A stretch of 64,000 nt of DNA, from NCBI GenBank assembly GCA_015183035.1, contig JACZZP010000006.1:1984001-2048000 (forward strand), read 5' to 3'. Origin of the DNA: Meloidogyne chitwoodi (Eukaryota > Nematoda > Chromadorea > Rhabditida > Meloidogynidae). This document shows positions 34,807 through 46,300 of the stretch, piece after piece; position 1 is the first letter of the stretch, and every line of letters starts with the position of its first letter. The translations under genes were made by a program, and so were the position numbers. The notes beneath the pieces are model-generated. The model was not told where the DNA came from, did no database searches, and was given only the letters and a program-made list of their open reading frames with translations.

Positions 34807-37412
34807 TTAACGAAATGAAGGTTTTTTAAAAAATTTATAGAATTTTTGTAAATTTATATTTTTTGGTTGTTGTTTTTGTTGATTTGTTCCATTATTGTTA
34901 TTATCAATATTTTCATCATCTTTTTTATTTATTTGTTGATGGGAATTAATAAATGCAATAGCTTCGTTTTCTGCTGCTGTAGCATCTTCCAAAGTCTAAA
35001 AAACCAATTATTTATATTTAAAAAAATTAAAAACAAACTAACTTTTCGTATACATTCTTCAAGATTAGGATATAAATTTTGTTGTTCCAAACTGCTACTA
35101 CTACTACTACTAGAATTTTCACTCTTTTTAGATTTTGTTATTTTATCAATTGTCTGCAAAAAAAAATTAAAAAATAAATAAAATTTTATACTTCATTAAT
35201 AACAGAAGAATTTATAGAAGAACAATCTTGATTTGAATCATTAATTTTTAAATTATTTTTTGAGTCATTATTAGCAGAAGAAATTAAAGAGAATTTATGA
35301 TCAACTTGTAGAGAATGTTTAGCCTAAAATTTAAAAAATTACTATTTTATTAGACTAAATTCCCTTTATTTTTCACACAAATAACCTCCTCAAACAAATA
35401 TTAATAATTAGTTTAAAAATTTTTAAAAATTAACCTTATCTAACAATTTTTTAGCCTCATTTTCAAAATATAAATCATCCGCTTGACTTTTATCATTCTG
35501 ATTTACTACAAGCTAAAAAATAAAGTTTTCTTTTATTTTCCAATAAAATTAAAAAATTTAATTTCTAACCAATCCAGGCCTTCTAATTATATCAACATCA
35601 ACACCACGCAAAGCAGCCAATCTTTCTTCTAATTCTTTAATTCCTTGAATTTTTTCTTTCTTTTCATCTTTTCCCTCAAAAGGTTCATTTAATCGTTGAA
35701 GACGATTTTCTAATTCATTCCATTCATTTTTGTTAATTGGTTGTTTTGATTGTTTGGAAAATAAAGGTCTCAATGAAGGTGGTGGTAGACCTTCTCCGCT
35801 CCATAAGGTCATATCTGAAGACATTTCTCGATTTTTATTTTTTGATAATAATTCAGAATGCTGATTCTAAATATAAATGAAAATTAATTTTTATTTTGTT
35901 CGCGTAGTTATAAAATGTAAATGTGACAAAATATAAAATTGATAATTAAAAAAAAAAAAATTGGCACTGAACCGTCAGCACGGAACCGTCCCAATCCAAG
36001 GTATAAAAGGAAAGAAAATTTTGAATTTCTATATTCAACGAAACAAACTATACTTCTCAACGTAAGCAGTCTGTGCGGCTAACGACAACAACTCTATTTC
36101 TGCTCTTCAATGCAAAATTCTTCGTACCTTGGCGGAGTCCAGATGCCTGGTGGCGGCAGTGAGCAGAATAGTGTCTATATGCCCTCTGGAGGTCGTGGTC
36201 CTCAATCCATGTATTGTCCGGGTTATGCAGGTAAGAATATCCATCGAAACTATTTTAATAGAAAAGTTTCATTTTTCAGGACCTCGTTATTTTGTTGGTG
36301 AATCCACGTATCTTCCGGGCTTCAGAGGACTTCCAGGACAGCGTTCTATTGGTGGTCGAATCGTGTATCCTGGCTATGGAGGTAGAATATCAATCAAAAT
36401 TATTATAATAGAACATATTCATATTAAAGGTGGTAGTGCCGGATTTCCAGGACAGTATCCTTATGGTGGTCAATCAGTTCCGGGTGTTGGAGGATTTCCA
36501 GGACAGCGTCCTCTTGGTCCCACGTATCCGGGTATGGGAGGATTTCCAGGACAGAGTCCTTTTGGTCCCACGTATCCTGGCTATGGAGGTAAATATCAAT
36601 CAAAACTATTTTTAAAAAAATTTTCATTTTAAAGGTGGTGTCGGATTTCCAGGACCTACTGGTGGAGGCAATCACAACTTTTACTACGCGTAATGGATTG
36701 AGAATAAGATGAAAGATAAACAAATAGGTCAATCTCTTCTAAACTCCTTATTCTATATGTAATTTGTTTTGTAAAGTATTTGTCCAACCTATTCCTTCAA
36801 TATTCTGTATTTGTTGTATTTAGTTAAGTAAAGAATGTTTTAGTGCTTGTTTTGGTTTTTACTGTTTGATAATACAGGATCTCTTACCAGTCCTTGTGAA
36901 TACAATTGGCTATCATTGAGTTGATGTTTAGGGATATAAACTCATCATAATATTATTCCTAGAGAGCGAACTTTTCAAAAATCCGGGCCCGGTACCCGGA
37001 CTTTTTCATCTGATTGGCACCCGGGCCGGTTTTTCCGGATAAAACCGAGAAAACCGGTTAGCCCGGAAAAACCGGAATTTTCCAAAAATACCCGGTTCCG
37101 GGCCCGGAAAAAACCGGTCCGGGTTCGCTCTCTAATTATTCCCCGAAAAATTAACAATTTGTCTCATTTTACAAAAATTAGAAAAATAAAAACAAACTAT
37201 TGAAGCATAACAACCAGAACAGACAGGAACAGGTTGTGCCGAGATTGAAGAAATTACAACTTCATAAGGAAGACATTTACGACAAAAACTAAATTTACAT
37301 TTTGAGCAGCCAAACTAAAATATTAAAAAGAAAATTTTCTGAAAAATAAAAATTAAAAAAAAACCTCTTTGTTTTTGCGTGAATAATCAATCATACAACT
37401 TGTACAAGGCAT
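34807..37412 (-). CDS. ANCHR/ZFYVE19-like FYVE-type zinc finger protein
   Basis: About 330 residues in about seven exons. The start is ATG at 37412. The N-terminal eight-cysteine zinc finger reads MPCTSCMIDYSRKNKE then FGCSKCKFSFCRKCLPYEVV and VPVCSGCYASI. It lacks the basic R-R/K-HHCR patch, as ZFYVE19 does. The next exons read MSSDMTLWSGEGLPPPSLRP and IKELEERLAALRGVDVDI (a conserved ANCHR-like element), then acidic helices (DDLYFENEAKKLLDK), a Ser-rich part and an Asn/Gln-rich end. Human ANCHR is a midbody protein of the abscission checkpoint that binds VPS4. That role is inferred. The intron between about 35880 and 37205 is about 1.3 kb and contains an antisense nested gene plus a MITE. 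It is probably the last gene of a four-gene minus-strand cluster. Confidence 0.68.
35961..36109 (+). promoter_or_regulatory. Promoter and leader of nested gene copy C
   Basis: TTGGCACTGAACCGTCAGCA begins the homology shared with copies A and B. GAACCGTC occurs twice, 14 bp apart (35969-35976 and 35983-35990). TATAAAAG follows at 36002-36009, about 100 bp before the ATG. The leader that follows (with AACGTAAGCAGTCTGTGCGG) is nearly identical to that of copy A. Left of 35961 is a poly-A tract with no homology, so the unit starts here. Confidence 0.65.
36110..36693 (+). CDS. Gly/Pro-rich nested gene, copy C (inside the ZFYVE19-like intron)
   Basis: About 145 residues in four exons, all joined by phase-1 introns of about 45-50 bp. 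The start is ATG at 36110 ([20 protein letters not shown]). It has [20 protein letters not shown], then STYLPGFRGLPGQRSIGG and repeated blocks of the type GGFPGQRPLGPTYPGMG. It ends PGPTGGGNHNFYYA. Tyr-Pro-Gly and Phe-Pro-Gly-Gln units recur, but without a Gly-X-Y period, so this is not collagen. There is no signal peptide or membrane segment. It lies antisense in a host intron, as copy A does. Its leader and first exon are the closest match to copy A. Function unknown. A flexible Tyr/Gly/Pro-rich structural or secreted-by-other-route protein is possible. Confidence 0.68.
36960..37134. mobile_element. GC-rich hAT-like MITE, copy 2
   Basis: A 175-bp element with inverted termini TAGAGAGCGAAC / GTTCGCTCTCTA. 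It is flanked by a perfect 8-bp duplication ATTATTCC (36952-36959 and 37135-37142). The interior is rich in CCGGGC/GCCCGG motifs. Same family as 15400-15564. It sits in the long intron of the ZFYVE19-like gene. Confidence 0.85.
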
Positions 37413-37783
37413 TTTCTTTTTTTAATTTAATTTAAAAAACAAATAAATTTTTTTAAAAAATATTATTTAATTAAAAAACTAAATATATTGATAAATTATA
37501 TTATAAAAAGGTTGTTAAATTTATTTAATTTTTATAAAGTCAGTAATTTCAAAAATAAATTAGAGATTGAACCTAACATAAAATAACACAAAAATTTAAT
37601 TAAAATAAAAAATAAATTCTCTATTTTTATTTCTTTTTCAAAAAAAAAATTTTTTATGTTCAATCTCTCGTCAAAAATTAATTAAAAAAAAAACAAATTT
37701 AAAATTTGATAAAAAATTCTTTAAAATATATTCAAACCAAATTAATTTTTTTCTCTTCTTTTTTATCCAAAAAATCATTCATT

Positions 37784-39518
37784 TTAATGCAAATCAACTC
37801 CCGTAAAAATTTCAATTACAGAAGAATCATCAGAAGCATTAGTAGCAATTCGAGGGTCAGCAATATTGAGATTACGTCTGTGCTTATTTTTGCGTTTATG
37901 CAAACGATCTTTTTCCGAATTATAAGCAAAAGAATTACTTTAAAAGAAATTAAAATTTAATTTTTTATTTTTGTACATACGATAACACATGGAATGGAGT
38001 TAAATTATTTGAAGAAGTTGAAGGTCCAGACTCACAATCAGTAACAAAGTAAGAAAGAAAACGAGGACCTAAAAAAGAAAAAAAATTAATTAATTTTTCA
38101 TTTAAAAAACATTTTGGATTATCAAAACCAGGCATTGAATTAATCGAACGGAAAAAACGAGTTGTGTCCTGATTAATTTTCTCAAGTTCTGTATAAGTCT
38201 AAAAATAATAAACAAATTTATAAAAAGGTATACTTCTCCAATTCTGACTCGCTAGTGTTTGGAAAACGTTTTGCTGATATTTGGACAAGGAAAAAATAAA
38301 AATAATCTTCCAAACACTTGCGATAAGATATATTAGAGGAGAGGGTGTTATACACAAAAAGAATATTTTAAAAAATTTTAAATAAATTAAATACCATTGA
38401 AAAACGGTCACTCAAATGCTTTGCTTTACGCACTTTCTCTTCCAATTCTTCTTTTAATAAATTCGATTCATTATCATAACATTGAACATAAAAAACTTCA
38501 AATGGTTCAAGGCTGTATTTTAATTTCTTTAAAAATTAAAAAAAAAAAAATTTCTTTAAAAATAAATAAAAATAATAACCTGTTCAATAGAGTCAAATCC
38601 TTGATTAAAATTTGTCCGAATAGTTTTCATTTTTTCAACAAATGAGCGTGCACGGCAAGCAGCATCAGTAATAAGATTTGCGGCCTCCTCACGATCTTTA
38701 GTTGAAGCAAAATCAGAGAACATTATGACATCATGTTCTTTATGCATTTTTATAACACAAAGAGAGCAAATAAGCTTTTAAATCAAAATTAAAAAAATTA
38801 AAAATTTTTATGAATTTTGGGGAAGTGGTGGTTAACTGCCAAACAGAAAATCCAATGGAAAAAACCAAAAAAGAAAAAATAAAAAAACCTTTTTTTTAGT
38901 ATTATTATTAAGTGCACATCCCTTGCAAAAGAACAATTCATTTTTAGGTGTCTGACGATTACATCCAGTACATAAACTTTTATCAACAGAATCATTGTTG
39001 CTAATAAAACTTTCACCATTTGACACACAAATAAAACGAAACTTTTCAACCATTTCTAAAATTTAAATAAAAAATAAATTAAAAAATAAAACCTTTAACA
39101 ACATAATTAGTATTTAATCCATCCTCTGGAATGAGTGACAATTTACGGCAGTTTGGACACATAATGGAATATCCTAAAAATATAAATTTTAGTCTTTAAA
39201 TAATTATTTTCCAAATTAAAAAAAAAGAAAAACAAACTTTGGTAATCATTCATTCGCTGATCTACACAACGCCGCGCTTCAGAAGAACGAGCTAAAGTTA
39301 CCAAATTAAAAATTTAAGAATTAAATACGATAAATTGTTGAAAGAAAGTTGTTGTCTCCAAATGCTGATGAAACAATTCTTTCCAAACCATCAATACATC
39401 CCTGGCAAAAAGTGTGTCCACAAAGAAGTTGTTTTGGCTCAACAAAAAAGTCTTTGCATATTGGACACTCTAAAGACTCGCGAACAATGTCCTGGTCAAG
39501 ATTTGATGAAGAAGGCAT
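37784..39518 (-). CDS. TRIM-like RING and B-box protein
   Basis: About 430 residues in about nine exons. The start is ATG at 39518. A RING opens the protein: CPICKDFFVEPKQLLCGHTF, CQGC, and after an insert of about 40 residues MCPNCRKLSLIPEDG. Next is a Cys-rich B-box-like region (LCTGCNRQTPKNELFFCKGC, ICSLCVIKMHKEHDVI). A helical coiled-coil region follows (AANLITDAACRARSFVEKMK, LEEKVRKAKHLSDRFS). It has a diverged C-terminus (DCESGPSTSSNNLT, KHRRNLNIADPRIATN). The RING/B-box/coiled-coil order is that of TRIM E3 ligases. The long gap between the RING halves is unusual. The substrate is unknown. It lies 161 bp downstream of HAGH on the same strand, suggesting an operon. Confidence 0.75.
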
Positions 39519-39679
39519 TTTCTTTTTTTAAAGCTAAAAAAAATTAAAAAGAAAATAAATAAATTATTGATAAATAAAAAGAAACGTTAATAAACGTTAA
39601 AAACAATAAAAAAAGAAAAAATATTTAATTTAAAAAAATAAAAATCTATCATTTAAAATAATATAAAATAATTTATTTA

Positions 39680-41425
39680 TTAAAAACTGTTCTTCAAGTC
39701 CCTCAACTTTTGCATTGTTGCAATTGGATCATTCAAAGTGTCTAATTTTTGTTGAATACCAATATTCCTTTTAAAAAACAAATTAAAAAAAATATTATCC
39801 AAAGACTTACTGAACACGCATAAAAGGATTAAATGTTTTTTCTTCACCAATAGTCGAAGGAATTGTAAACAAATTTTGTTTTCGCTGATTTTCTGCCCAT
39901 TCCAATTTTTGTTTAATTTTAGGATTGACAGGTTCTATATTCAAGGCAAATTGGAGATTTTTGACTGTGTACTCATGACCACAATAGACTTTCTATAAAT
40001 TAATTATATATTTTAGTAAATTAATTAACAAAAATAAATTTAAAAATTCTGGGCATATCCTCTCCCCTTTAAGAAAATTTTAGACTTTTTGAAATTTTCA
40101 AAACTCATTGTCAGTATTATCTAATAAATAATAAAAAAAATTAAACCGTGTCATCAGGTAATTTTGAAAGCTTTTCATTCAAAGCAAAATTCATTTCTTT
40201 TGCCGTTCCCTCAAAGAATCTACCACAACCACCAATAAATAAAGTATCTCCAGTAAAAACGCTTCTTTGATTTTTGGATTCATCTGTTATATAATAGCAA
40301 ATCTATAAAAATATTTAAATACAAAATTTTAAAAAATTAAAAAATACATGTGTTGAAGTGTGACAAGGCGTTTTCATTGCAAGTATCTAAAAATAAATAA
40401 AAAAAAATAAAATTTATATTAAATTTACCTTTAATGACCCTAGTTGAAATTCTTTATTGTCCTCCAACACAAAATCAATACCTTCAATTCTTTTTCCATC
40501 TCCACCATAAATTTTAATATTTGAATTTAACGCCTCTTTTGCCTTTGATTTTAATTCGGCTGTACCTCCAGAATGATCCTATAAATATAAAAGAAATTTT
40601 GACACGTAACTTGGGAACTCTTGTTTTCGAAAAGGTTTATTTAGAGTATATTCAGTGTTATTTTTAGTAGTTTTTTTGAAAATATGTGGAAATGGAAGGT
40701 ATTAATCATGTGAATGGGAAAAGTCAAAAGTCTATTGTGAGTCACAGATAGAAATTCAAAATTTATAAATTAAAGGTACTTTTCGGTCATTCCCACAAAA
40801 GTCAGCAAGTTATAATATTCTCTTAAAAAAATTATTTTTATAAAATATATAAGAATATTTTCCACAAAAAGATTATAAAGAATTATTATTTATTTGTTGG
40901 TAATATAAAGGACAATTGCATATACTGATTGACAGCTATCTATGCGAGTTTCTTTAGGAGAGGATGAAAAGGCCGAGGAGTTGATGAATTAGAATGCACA
41001 CTGGAAAAGATTATTGATTTTATACCTCAAATAATCTATTCATTTCTCTTTATATTTTTGAGAAAATAAATATTATAACTTACGGACTTTTGCGGTAATA
41101 TCAAAAAATATTTAAAAAAATACCCAATGATGATGTGTTACAAGTCCCATCTCCAAATCTGCATTCTCTTTTTTAGCTGTATCGAAAATCTATAGTTAAA
41201 ATTAATTAATTTAAAGAAATTTAAATTTAAAAAATTAACCGCTTTTACATCAACAGGATCAACAATCGCAGATTTTTTACTTTCTTCATCAATAATTAAA
41301 TACATATAATTATCAGCATTTGCAGGAATTGGTATTATATGCATATTATTTTGTTGTTGAAAATAAAAAGTTGTTGATAAATTTGCTGCAAATTTTCTTA
41401 AAAGTGAATAAGATGGAAATAACAT
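39680..41425 (-). CDS. Hydroxyacylglutathione hydrolase (glyoxalase II)
   Basis: About 270 residues in about eight exons. The start is ATG at 41425, with a basic, possibly mitochondrial N-terminus ([20 protein letters not shown]). The mature start is [20 protein letters not shown], then IVDPVDVK. The metallo-beta-lactamase motif THHHWDHSGG is split by a 540-bp intron. Further conserved parts are [47 protein letters not shown] and [16 protein letters not shown], ending in [17 protein letters not shown]. It hydrolyses S-lactoylglutathione in methylglyoxal detoxification, with two metal ions bound by the His/Asp ligands seen here. It sits 142 bp downstream of the INO80E-like gene, typical operon spacing. 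Confidence 0.93.
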
Positions 41426-41567
41426 TGATTTAAAAAATAATTAAAATAAAAAATATATGACAATTTTTAATAAAAAAAGATATTTTTATTAATAAAAAAT
41501 GATAAAATCAAAGAAGGAAAATCTTTATCTATTAAAAATTAATAAATTTGAAATTAAAAAACACAAA

Positions 41568-42830
41568 TTATTCTTCATTTTTTACAAGATTCTGATTAGA
41601 AGAAGACGACACTGAAAATTTAAAAATTAAATAGTTTTGTGATCATTTACTCCGGCCGGTTCATTGCCAAAAGTCATAGTGTCGCATTGAAAGAACTTTT
41701 CTCCGTCTTTTTTACGAGGGAAGGGTTTTAGATAGTAAATAAAAAATTAAATTATATTAATACAAAACATTAAATGGCAATGAACTGAATATTTATCAAC
41801 CTGATGTTTGTTCGGAAGGAGTAACATTCGTCACCTCATTTACTTCCATTTCCTGTTGTGGACATTCTGAGAATTTAAAATAATAATTTAAAAATAAAAA
41901 ATAAATACCATTGGGTTCAGATTTAATACTACTAGAATCCTCTGATTTAGAAACGATACTTTCAATTATTGAAATTATATTTCTTTTTGCGTCATCTCTT
42001 GCCTTACGTCTTTTATTCTGTGTAAAGATTGAACATTAAATTAAATTAAAAAAATTTTTTCTCAATTAAAAATGCTCACATCCCTTTGGCTACTACTACC
42101 ACCTCTCCTGCTATTACCACCACTGCTACTCGGCTGTTCATCACCGCCATTCTCCTTTTTTGAAGGCAATTTCCTTTTCCTTGAATTTCCCCCGTTAACC
42201 GTCGTATCAGTTTTTGTTTGTTCATTAACCGTCAAAAAATTAAAACATCCAAAATTATTAAAAATATCTAAATTTACATCTCCAATTGCTTTATCTTTTA
42301 GTGAAACACTAGAATCATTATCCGGAATTTCCAAGTTTGAATCGATAATTACAGCACGGTGCAACAACAGCCTTTCGCACAGAACCCTAAAGAAAATAAT
42401 TAAATAGATATTTTTAATAATTTAAATATTTGAAGGAAAAATTAGACTACATATAAACCATAGATATGAAAGTTCCTTAAAAAATTCATCTCCAATAAAT
42501 CGGTCAAAACGTGGAAACTATAATTATAAACCAAAATTCACAGTTAAAAGATTCGTCCGAAATTTTATTTATCGCAAAATAAATAATTTCAAGGTATTTT
42601 TGGGGAAATCCCAATTACCAAACCTAAAAAGATAAAAAACCTTTTGAGTTGCTTCAAGTGGTTAATCTCTTTCCTAACATGATAGAGACGATGCTTTAAA
42701 CGATTATTCATCTATAAATTAATATAAAATTTATATTTTTAACAAAAACCTGTGACATTTGACAATAATATTCAAGAAGATTGTTATATTTTGTTTGGTA
42801 AACATCCATTTCTCTCGAATTCATTAACAT
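41568..42830 (-). CDS. INO80 complex subunit E-like protein
   Basis: About 215 residues in about six exons. The start is ATG at 42830 (MLMNSREMDVYQTKYNNLLE), with an alternative ATG six codons... later at MDV. The N-terminal part is one long helix: YYCQMSQ, MNNRLKHRLYHVRKEINHLK, then VLCERLLLHRAVIIDSN. This has the YKxKYxxL ... LLxRLLxYE pattern of human INO80E (CCDC95). A basic, disordered region with KRK and KKR clusters follows (SRKRKLPSKKENGG), and an acidic Ser-rich C-terminus. INO80E belongs to the chromatin-remodelling INO80 complex. The identification rests on a short coiled coil, so it is tentative. It appears to be the first gene of the minus-strand cluster that continues with HAGH. 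Confidence 0.5.
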
Positions 42831-43367
42831 AATAAAAATCTATTTATAACAAAATATAATCTTTTTAAATTAAAATTTAAGTAAAAAAAAATTTTTCGAT
42901 AATTTTAACGTATTAAATTAAATAAAAAGAAATTATTTATATAAAAATACAGGTCAAATAAATTAACAAAAAACCTTAAATAATATAAACATAAAGTAAT
43001 AATATAGGAGGATAAATAATAATAAAAAATAGGAAAATAAAGAGAGGTCTTAAATATTTTAAAATTAAATTTCAGCTTCTTTTTAGGCATTTAGAACGAG
43101 TTTTTAAAATTTATCTTATAAGAACTCATTCAATTTTAGTGAAATAAAATAATTAAAAATCGTTTAATAAAAAAAGATTATAGAACCAACGAGTCAAAAA
43201 AAAAATAAAATTATGCTAAAAAAACATCAAATCCCCCCTTTCTAAAAGAAAAAAATTTAAATAAAACATTAATTTAAAAATAAAAATAATCCCCTCAGAA
43301 ATATTTAAAATAAATAAATATTATTTTAAAGTTTGCGTAGTAAAATTTAAAAAAAAACTGTGCATTT

Positions 43368-46300
43368 TTACTTTTGATTTTCTTGCATCGCAGCCAAGTC
43401 TCCAATAAAACTTTCTACAGTCTCATCAAGTGTAAAATTTTGATCATCATTAAATTCTTCTTTCATATCATGAAGACGAAGTCTAAAAAATAAATTAAAT
43501 TTCTTTAAAAATAAAAATTAAATATACAATGTAACTATATCAGCATGACATTTTTCAACAGCAATATCAAGAGGAATTTTTCCTTCACTATTTTTTATGG
43601 TTTTTTCAGCATTTCGTTTTAAAAGTTGATAAACAATTCTTTAAAAAAAATAAAAAAAAATAATTAAAAAATAAATAAACATTGTGTATCCCTCCATTGA
43701 AGCAAGGTGAAGTGCTGTATTTCCTTTCCAATCACAAACGTTAATTTTAGCACCATTTAAAAGCAAAAATTCAACTACTGTTGCTTGTCTCTTTAAAAAT
43801 ATAAAATATTTTTAAAAAAATAAAAAAAAATTAATTTAAAGGATATTATAAAAATGTCCGCAAGTTTTATCCGCAAAAATAAAATATTTTTTTATATTTT
43901 TTAAGGAAATAAAAAAACAAATTAAACACTTTGATTTTTGGTTTAAAAAAATGAGTTTCACAAATTTTGCAGAAATAAAAACTTTATAAATCAAAAAAAC
44001 TAACACTTTTAACAGCCACATGCAGTGGAGTTTGAAATTCTCCATCGCTTAAAGATATAGGACTATCCAAATCAAAATCTTTTTGTACAATCCATTTAAA
44101 AAGTTCTTCGATATTTCCTTTACGTATTGCAAAAATTAAATTTTTACTTTCTTTTTCTGATTCAGAAATTTCTTTCGTTGATTGTACCAAATTAGAATCT
44201 GAACCCGAAAAATTTTTAGAAAGTGAAGAAGCACTTTCTAAAAATAAAATTAAATTTTAATATTTAAAATTAAATTTAAAAAAAAATTACTTTGAGTCTT
44301 TTCTTCCTTATTTTGGTCACTTAAAGCTTCTGAAGACTTCAAATTTTCTTCAGTAGAAATTTCATTATTTTTAATTTTTAAAGTAGAAAGTGACGAATGT
44401 GAACGAGAATGAGCTTAAATTAAATTAAATAAAAAATAAATTTAATATAAAATACATTGTGGACGAAAATATGACCGAGCGAACATTTTATGAACATATT
44501 TGTTAGTAATCCAAGTCTCTCGATTTTCCCTAAAAAAATTTTTTTTGAATAATTTTTAATTTTAATTTTTACCGATCAGAATTTTTATCAATTCCAAAGG
44601 TTGAGGATTGTCCAGATTTTGGAAGATTAACAAGGAAAATTGAATTAACAATTACATTTCCAAGTTTAAGAAGAATATTGCGTTGTTCAAAGTCTAATGT
44701 GTCCATAGTAAGTGATCGAACTTTGGAAAAATGAACACCCAAACCTCTGTGAACACCGCAACATTCAATACATATTATAATCTAATTAAATTAATTAATT
44801 TAAAAAAATTTAAAAAAAAATACTCCCAAATTAAGACTTGTCCATTTTGCATCTTGTGATCCACAATCAGCACATTTTTCATTTCCAGGAACGGAAAGTA
44901 ATTCTTTTAAAAATAATTTCATATTTTGCTTTTCGTTATCAAAATTTCTCGATGGAGTATAATGTCCAATATTTAATTTTCTTGAAAAAATAAATTTAAA
45001 AAAATCCAAAAAATTTTTTACTTTTCTTGCAAATTACAACATGAATGTTCAGAACGCTCTCCATCACTTTTTGCTGATGAAGTTGAAGCTGTATCTTAAA
45101 AAAATAAAATTTTGAGGATATCCTTCTTTGATGTAAATATTCTTTAAAATTTTATTATTTCATTTATAAAATTAATTAAAATTAAATAAATAAAAAAACA
45201 ATATAAAATATATACCAAGTTTGCAAAAAACCGATTGAGGAGTCTTCGCCTCAAAATTCTCTACAAATGATCTTCTTGAATGTGTATAAGTTCCTTGATC
45301 ATCTTCATGTAAATTTTGTATAGTTCGTTGAATTGCTCTAATCCAGGCGATGCAAAGTGATTCTGAATCTGCTTGCAAAAGATGATTTCTAAAAAAATTA
45401 ATTTAATTATTTTAACAAAAATAATTAAATTTAAACTTTGTAGGTGTAACCAATTCAAAACAACAAGCACGTTCTATTGATGTTGGTGCTGGCCTAACAA
45501 GACAAAGCTTTAAATTATCTTCCATTATAGTAGGCACTTCTGGTTCACCATCAATTGTTTTATGTGAATAAAGCTGAAAAGAGAAGAAAAATATTTTTGA
45601 CCTTGTTTGTCACCCATGGGCCAAGGTTAGAAAAATTTACTTATTTTCAACCCTAATTTAATAAAAAGAAAAAACTAACTAATTTACTGTCTTTAATCAT
45701 AAACCATCTTCGATTCCAAGTTTTGAAAGCATTTGTTGCTCGTTTAAAAAGATAACTTTTTTTTTTTAAAAAAAAATAAATAAAATTAATTTAAACAAAA
45801 AAATACCCTTCCATAATACACTGAGGATCTGTCGGTATGCCAGAAGGATATTGAAAAATCTCCTGAAAAATTAATTAATTAAAATTTATTTTACAAAAAT
45901 CTCTGTGTTACTTTTGGAACAAAAATATGTCTATCTTGCATTTTTCTTTCAATTTGCTTATAAGAAGTTCTAAGTGATGCCAATTCATCTCTAACAGTAA
46001 ATTCTTTTTGTTCAGCAAAAAAGTGAGCTCCTCTAGTAAAAAAATTTCCATGTTCTTTAATGAACGCCCAAAGAGTTTCCAAGATTATAGGGCATTTGAG
46101 TGCATTAACTATGTTAATTTGGGCAACATAATCTAGCCCTGTATGTGAAAAACAGGTTCCAATAGCGGTTAAAGAATTTTCTGCATCGTGCATCTCCTTA
46201 TAAAATATTACTTTTTATTTCACAAAAATTTAAAAAAAAAACCTGAAATTTATTCTTATTTATTGCAGCTTTCTTCAATAACGCTTCTGAAAGTGAAGAA

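Noticed and set aside
34867..35181. Plus-strand open frame of 104 codons
   Set aside because: Antisense shadow of Asn/Gln/Ser-rich exons of the ZFYVE19-like gene.
42072..42407. Plus-strand open frame of 111 codons
   Set aside because: Antisense shadow of the basic, Ser/Gly-rich exon of the INO80E-like gene.
42480..42535. Possible extra exon in the INO80E-like gene
   Set aside because: Joining LKR directly to VLCERLLLHRAV keeps the helix pattern. The extra piece has no clean donor.
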